DNA of 64,000 nucleotides from Sialis fuliginosa (lineage: Eukaryota; Arthropoda; Insecta; Megaloptera; Sialidae). Below the pieces are notes generated by a model. That model made no database searches, had not been told where the DNA came from, and saw only the letters and a program-made list of their open reading frames with translations. The position numbers and the translations under genes were made by a program. Where the stretch lies: contig OY540814.1 in NCBI GenBank assembly GCA_961205875.1, positions 11,886,993 to 11,950,992 on the forward strand. Direction: 5' to 3'. Positions 62,001 through 64,000 of the stretch are shown here, piece by piece. How positions within the stretch are numbered: position 1 is the stretch's first letter; the number at the start of each line of letters is the position of its first letter.

Positions 62001-62150
62001 TCTGACGGTTTATAAATCTTATTGATGGTATTTTCTGCCGGTAGCGATTCGTTTATAATTATTGCTTTATTCACTGTTATTCCAAGATCGCTGCTATTTG
62101 GTGGTGGCAAGGATTCTTCGATAATTATGTTAGGACCTACGGCTTGCGCG
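35053..62150 (-). CDS. POLQ: DNA polymerase theta, central region and polymerase domain (5' end outside window)
   Basis: Polymerase theta (mus308) performs microsatellite-scale end joining of DNA breaks. Twelve exons: 61871-62150, 59704-61085, 56258-56419, 54797-55170, 53865-54106, 52223-52353, 51639-51748, 40105-40332, 39067-39186, 38831-39000, 37308-37455, 35053-35174. They join in phase into 1155 residues and TAA. The first two encode a disordered Lys/Asn-rich linker. 56258-55170 matches the inactive exonuclease-like segment (TWLLDPDNAI). A-family polymerase motifs follow: TGRVASSSPNLQ; motif A SADFQHIELRVFAHL; the O-helix with R, K, Y and YG spaced 4, 4 and 4-5 (REKTKRVVYSVMYG); GRRRLFP and ERQAVNFTIQGSAAD; and motif C QIHDEL. 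Catalytic aspartates are intact. The linker argues for theta over nu. The helicase exons must lie right of the window. The 11.3-kb intron 40333-51638 carries nested transposons. Confidence 0.93.
35378..36338. mobile_element. hAT element with CAGTGGCGT ends (961 bp)
   Basis: Termini CAGTGGCGTCACTAGGG and its complement are flanked by an exact 8-bp duplication, CCCACGGT (35370-35377 and 36339-36346). Subterminal GGTGTCACCC words occur at both ends. The interior has no transposase frame. It lies in the last intron of polymerase theta. Confidence 0.9.
37080..37262. repeat. Truncated relative of the GGCTGTATTG TTAA element
   Basis: The right end (complement of GCAGTATTGCGGTGTGAC, followed by TTAA at 37263-37266) and the next 80 bp match the terminal region of the element at 55396-56122. 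A matching left end was not found. Its edge lies 45 bp from the splice donor of the polymerase exon 37308-37455. Confidence 0.55.
37565..37712. repeat. GTCCATTAA dispersed repeat, copy 2
   Basis: Inverted relative of 20345-20565: ACGTCACGCTATATTTTG at the left side, TTGTCACACTTTGTCAC internally, and GTAGTTAATGGACAACC at the end. Confidence 0.5.
37938..38380 (+). mobile_element. GGGTTCCG-family repeat, copy C
   Basis: GGGTTCCAAAGAAACCC after TTA, then the family body up to AAGTCAACAATATCATTT. The right terminal repeat is missing. Beyond it, the word CTTCCCGAATGCATCAC is repeated directly at about 38394 and 38645. Confidence 0.6.
39187..40104. other. Polymerase theta intron between the O-helix and motif A exons
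   Basis: AT-rich. No repeat with defined ends and no gene recognised. Confidence 0.5.
40935..41640 (+). repeat. Left subterminal tandem array, 216-bp period
   Basis: About 3.3 copies starting near 40939, 41155, 41371 and 41578. Each contains TTTGTAAAATTTC, CATATTCGG, AAAATTACTAACC and GTCATGAGCGCTATG. Internal divergence increases toward 41640. Confidence 0.85.
42320..44126. mobile_element. hAT element with internal foldback (1807 bp)
   Basis: The ends CAGTGATTCTCAAAGTGTGG and complement-type GTTTGAGAAATACTG are flanked by an exact 8-bp duplication GTATAGAA (42312-42319 and 44127-44134). The inside is dominated by an inverted repeat, 42535-43184 against 43185-43833. No transposase is encoded. 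It inserted into the 6.3-kb element and is therefore younger. Confidence 0.92.
42535..43833. repeat. 1.3-kb foldback inside the hAT element
   Basis: About 650-bp arms meet at 43184-43185. For example, AATCGACGTTCTAGTGGCTA at 42543 pairs with its complement near 43820. Open frames in each arm beginning MAGYN are mirror images and not genes. Confidence 0.85.
44620..46020 (+). pseudogene. DUF4806-like gene relic carried by the transposon
   Basis: Several exon-like blocks in order are separated by introns with recognisable AG/GT borders. About 44620-44792 (MDHKYRLILYYIIYTWLHFE...) resembles an N-terminal region of such proteins. 44946-45153 reads YKEAENKIVELETKPYVYST, then shifts frame in an A-run at about 45030. 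About 45270-45466 is Ser/Asp-rich. 45533-45799 contains ISNSESEFDMILPLQNEESF followed by IKNDVDFKKKL. About 45895-46018 contains ILRAYITRDLAINYV, broken by a stop and shift. The last two blocks resemble the C-terminal DUF4806 domain found in many repeated arthropod and cnidarian genes of unknown function. Assignment is from memory of the family pattern. Confidence 0.55.
46560..47045 (+). repeat. Right subterminal tandem array, 219-bp period
   Basis: About 2.2 copies (46700 and 46919 are equivalent positions), nearly identical. Each contains GTAAAATTACTAA, TTAGTAAAATTACGAATAAT and TTTGCGACAGATGATTTG. A partial copy lies before them. Confidence 0.85.
47490..48430. mobile_element. TACCGGCAATGTATGAAAT TIR element (about 0.94 kb)
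   Basis: The ends TTACCGGCAATGTATGAAAT and complement face outward. Inside lie three 38-bp near-perfect palindromes centred on CCTAGG (47514-47551, 47614-47651, 48366-48403). Between them are about five direct repeats of roughly 100 bp (TTAGTCCAGACG...TATTAAGTAAGATTTA) at 47745-48140. A related copy lies at 52815-53490. The target duplication is unclear because the flanks are themselves palindromic (GTATATGT). Confidence 0.75.
48431..49978. other. Intronic DNA with old repeat tails
   Basis: 48600-49070 resembles the tail of an old dispersed repeat, with a CA-run at about 48930-48947. 49640-49740 has AACCCG/AACCCGAACC low-complexity repeats. No gene is seen. Confidence 0.4.
49979..50727. mobile_element. 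hAT element with internal tandem repeats (749 bp)
   Basis: The ends CAGAGCCGGCCTTAG and complement-type CTAAAGCCGGCGCTG sit inside a TG dinucleotide run, consistent with an 8-bp TGTGTGTG duplication. The interior consists of about 3.5 copies of a 158-bp unit (for example near 50051, 50211, 50369 and 50528; AAATTAAAATTGATAAATTA and CTCAGCTTGGCGCGATC). Confidence 0.82.
50728..51638. other. Polymerase theta intron, unremarkable
   Basis: AT-rich DNA up to the acceptor side of the big intron. Nothing recognised beyond a TG microsatellite at its start. Confidence 0.5.
52815..53490. mobile_element. Second copy of the TACCGGCAATGTA element, diverged
   Basis: Left end TTACCGGCAATGTATAG and AAAATCACCAGACAATGTATAA match the complement of the right end of 47490-48430. 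53403-53490 (TTAATTATATACATTTCC, GATAGCCGGCAATGTATG) matches the complement of 48250-48330. The middle (53290-53400) is unrelated DNA. Confidence 0.6.
55396..56122. mobile_element. TTAA-flanked MITE with GGCTGTATTG ends (727 bp)
   Basis: GGCTGTATTGCAGTGTGACG at left pairs with the complement of GGCAGTATTGTGGCGTAACG at right. TTAA at 55392-55395 and 56123-56126. No transposase. A truncated relative lies at 37080-37262. Confidence 0.82.
56673..56966. mobile_element. TTAA-flanked MITE with CTGT ends (294 bp)
   Basis: CTGTCTATGGTTAGGGTAAT at left pairs with the complement of CTGTTCTTGATTAGGGCAAT at right. The pairing continues through GGTTAGTTTAG. TTAA at 56669-56672 and 56967-56970. Confidence 0.8.
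57123..58359. mobile_element. CCGTAATTTCGGGTGACTTT TIR element (1.24 kb)
   Basis: The inverted ends TACCGTAATTTCGGGTGACT..TTGGAC and complement are perfect over about 25 bp. The element is bordered by TA on both sides, as in Tc1/mariner-like elements. GTGACTTTGGACA words recur inside. It inserted into a diffuse repeat whose halves flank it (CATAATTGAATGTTTATG at 56822 and 58373), and it was itself hit by a hAT element. Confidence 0.78.
57706..58034. mobile_element. hAT MITE with CAGCGGTCACCAAACT ends (329 bp)
   Basis: The ends CAGCGGTCACCAAACT and complement-type AGTTTGGTGACCCCTG are flanked by an exact 8-bp duplication TTCTAATC (57698-57705 and 58035-58042). GGCCCGCGGGCCGGATCCGG follows the left end, a motif seen in many animal hAT MITEs. 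Nested inside 57123-58359. Confidence 0.92.
58621..59665. mobile_element. TTAA-flanked element with CCCTAG ends, hit by a nested insertion
   Basis: CCCTAGATGGCTAAT at left pairs with the complement of CCCTAGAATGCTAAT at right. TTAA at 58617-58620 and 59666-59669. Subterminal words TCGACTAA/TTAGTCGA occur near both ends. Without the nested repeat (58918-59436) the element is about 525 bp. Confidence 0.78.
58918..59436 (-). mobile_element. GGGTTCCG-family element, copy D, both ends present (519 bp)
   Basis: GGGTTCCGAAGAA and its complement TTCTTCGGAACCC are flanked by TAA on both sides (58915-58917 and 59437-59439). This fits the TWA target preference of PIF/Harbinger. The body is in reverse orientation relative to copies A-C (ACTTTGTCGTCCGTC box at the right end). 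Confidence 0.78.
61113..61362. mobile_element. Palindromic MITE (about 250 bp)
   Basis: The long inverted halves include AAGTGTGCGATACCAAAAAA at left against the complement of AAGTGTGTGATACCAAAAAA at right, then CGAGCATAGTCGAAATCCAAAT-type sequence meeting near 61235. The target duplication is not clear. It lies 28 bp outside the acceptor of the large polymerase theta linker exon. Confidence 0.7.
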
Positions 62151-62283
62151 CTAAATGGAAAAATAATGGGATTTATTTTTCTATTAACTTTCTTGGAGTG
62201 TGTTGATTTTTGCTGCTTGTTGATTTAGAAAAGTATGATTTATCAGATTTAATCCAAGTCGATTTAAGTCATAAGAAATTTAA

Positions 62284-63010
62284 TATTGGGTGAATTAGAA
62301 GTGTTGCAGTAGCCTTTATACAAATATAAGGACGTGTGATTGGTGCATTTTAAAATACCAGCTTAAAACAAACTGATACATTTTAAATTAATCATTAGTG
62401 TAATGTTAATATCGGTATGGAGAACCATACATGACTTTCATGTTCTTTAATATCTTTTTAAATAATTTTTAATATATAAAAAATTTAAATGGGATTTGTC
62501 AGAAATAAAATTCACTTGAACTGCAAATTTATCAAGTCTTATCAAAATTAATGAGATATTACTCGCAACGTTCACTCAAAAAAATAAATAAAATAAATAA
62601 AAAATAAATTTCGAATATTTCCAAAACCCCTTATCCGATTAGCGCTAAAATCAATTGATCTGGGGTACTCACTGAGACAAACATTTATCCCAAAAATAAT
62701 TCGAATCAGTGCATTTTTACAGTAGTATCGTGAACGAAAAAAATCTACATCCAGACACACAGATAAACACACATACAGCCGCCATGCGGAAATTAACTTT
62801 TCTTTACATTTTGAAGGTAGTACAATCAGAATCTGCTTTTATATCGGACACGATTTTTCGACGGTATTACAATTCGGAACATGGAAGTAAAAATAAAACA
62901 CTATTGACTAATTTAAAATTTATCAGTTTGTTTCGAGGCGGCATTTCAAAATACACCAATCACACGTCCTTATATTTGTACAATGTACAATACTTCTAAT
63001 TCACCTAGTG
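62284..63010. mobile_element. TTAA-flanked MITE with GGTGAATTAGAAGT ends (727 bp)
   Basis: TATTGGGTGAATTAGAAGTG at left pairs with the complement of CACTAGGTGAATTAGAAGTA at right. The pairing extends through AAATATAAGGACGTGTGATT. TTAA at 62280-62283 and 63011-63014. The interior (about 62570-62790) looks like an embedded repeat tail. Confidence 0.8.
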
Positions 63011-63014
63011 TTAA

Positions 63015-64000
63015 ATTTCCTATGTTTTAATTAACTAGAAATACACCGTATACCTACAGAAAAATAGAATAATAATTGTACACCCCAAGCACACATTATT
63101 TGGTAGTGTGTTCTATTCTCGGTCTAAATTTTTGTTCGATACAAAATAATAGTTAAAACTTTTTTCCAATACTCAATCACGTAACTTTTACCATTATTCA
63201 AATTTACTTTATCCTTCCTTCACAATGAAAATGGTGTTAAAGGATACAATGAATGACATTTATACGTATAATCTGGTTAAAATGCCTATTACCCAATTTG
63301 CAAAATTGTATGTGTTGTTTCAAGCTAAAAAATGCGATTTTATTTTTGATCAAACAAAATTTGCCAATTCGTGGAATATCTCGAAAAATGTCACACTATC
63401 GCTTTTTACATTGACATATATGGGGTGTTCCAAAAACATTTCAGGAGTTTCCGAGGATATTAGAATAATCGCTTTTTATTAAAAAGAGTAGAGTAATAGA
63501 AAGGAAAGGAAATATAAAAGCAATGAATTCTGTCTTTCAGTTGAAAATATTTATGGAAATGTTCAAAGTATGCTAATCAAAAGTTGTAAAACCCATAATT
63601 TCTGCTTCAGGGGGTATCGAAATATTATAATATGTTGTGTAATAGATGATGTTATATTTATTTTTATTTCTTAAAGGATTAACTTTAAAAAAAATATGAA
63701 GATAGAAAGAACTTAGAATTGGTCAAAATTTTTTTTAGAACTTTTGTGATATTTTTTAGTTGTTTGGTTCACATTTTTTTTAAATAAAATCAACGTATGA
63801 TGAAAAATTATAAAAATAATTTCTTTGGTTAATTCTAAGAACTTTTTATCAGTTGCAAGTTTTTTTAAAGCTTGATCCTTTAGGAGATAAGCATAAATAC
63901 TTTCATTTCTTTCAGAACATGTAAGTAAAATAAACATTAACATAGAATGTTTAGGTGCCCCTTGAAGCGGAATTTATGGATTTTCGTAGGTTGTACCCAT
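63015..64000. other. Presumed polymerase theta intron at the window edge
   Basis: No exon could be confirmed. The polymerase theta exon at 62150 begins with one base of a split codon, so a 5' neighbour ending in phase 2 must lie here or beyond. An open minus-strand stretch at about 63780-63925 is a weak candidate only. Confidence 0.35.

Noticed and set aside
63225-63482. 85-residue plus-strand frame
   Set aside because: No family features, no splice context, and it lies in what should be a polymerase theta intron.

Overview
The window looks like nuclear DNA of an insect. It is strongly AT-rich, its genes have many introns with GT..AG borders, and the recognisable proteins (RhoGDI, cyclin A, RBBP6, DNA polymerase theta) are standard animal genes. 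The dense non-autonomous DNA transposons fit a hemipteran-like genome, but I cannot name the species or be sure of the order.

Gene layout, left to right. The 3' part of a Rho GDP-dissociation inhibitor gene lies on + (1-1161). A complete five-exon cyclase-family hydrolase (kynurenine formamidase-like) lies on - (3298-4322), and a two-exon cyclin A on - (4945-6277). About 0.9 kb of divergent promoter space separates cyclin A from a complete 13-exon RBBP6 gene on + (7179-26780). Its exons sum to 1852 codons plus a stop, with every splice phase in register. It encodes a DWNN ubiquitin-like fold, a zinc knuckle, a RING finger, proline-rich and RS regions and a long lysine-rich tail. A single F-box exon (- strand, 34353-34745) follows. 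The right half is taken up by the 3' twelve exons of DNA polymerase theta (- strand, 62150 down to 35053): a long disordered central region, an exonuclease-like segment and a complete A-family polymerase domain. The helicase half must lie beyond the right edge.

Between and inside these genes is a large set of mobile-element fossils of the plain DNA-transposon kind. There are hAT elements with 8-bp target duplications, at least six elements framed by TTAA, a PIF/Harbinger-like TIR family framed by TWA, and probable Helitron 3' ends. I found no retrovirus, LTR or Polinton-like element.

Two regions stand out. (1) At 27647-32236 there is a very long near-perfect inverted repeat (about 4.05 kb from 28183 to 32236). 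It is itself assembled from small palindromic modules that each begin and end with the same 10-bp word, TACATACGAT. (2) At 40379-47239, inside a polymerase theta intron, there is a three-level nest. A palindromic element with a 9-bp target duplication was split by a 6.3-kb TIR element. That element carries subterminal repeat arrays on both flanks and a decayed multi-exon gene resembling DUF4806-type proteins, and it was in turn hit by a hAT element with an exact 8-bp duplication. These are the best candidates for undescribed mobile-element systems.
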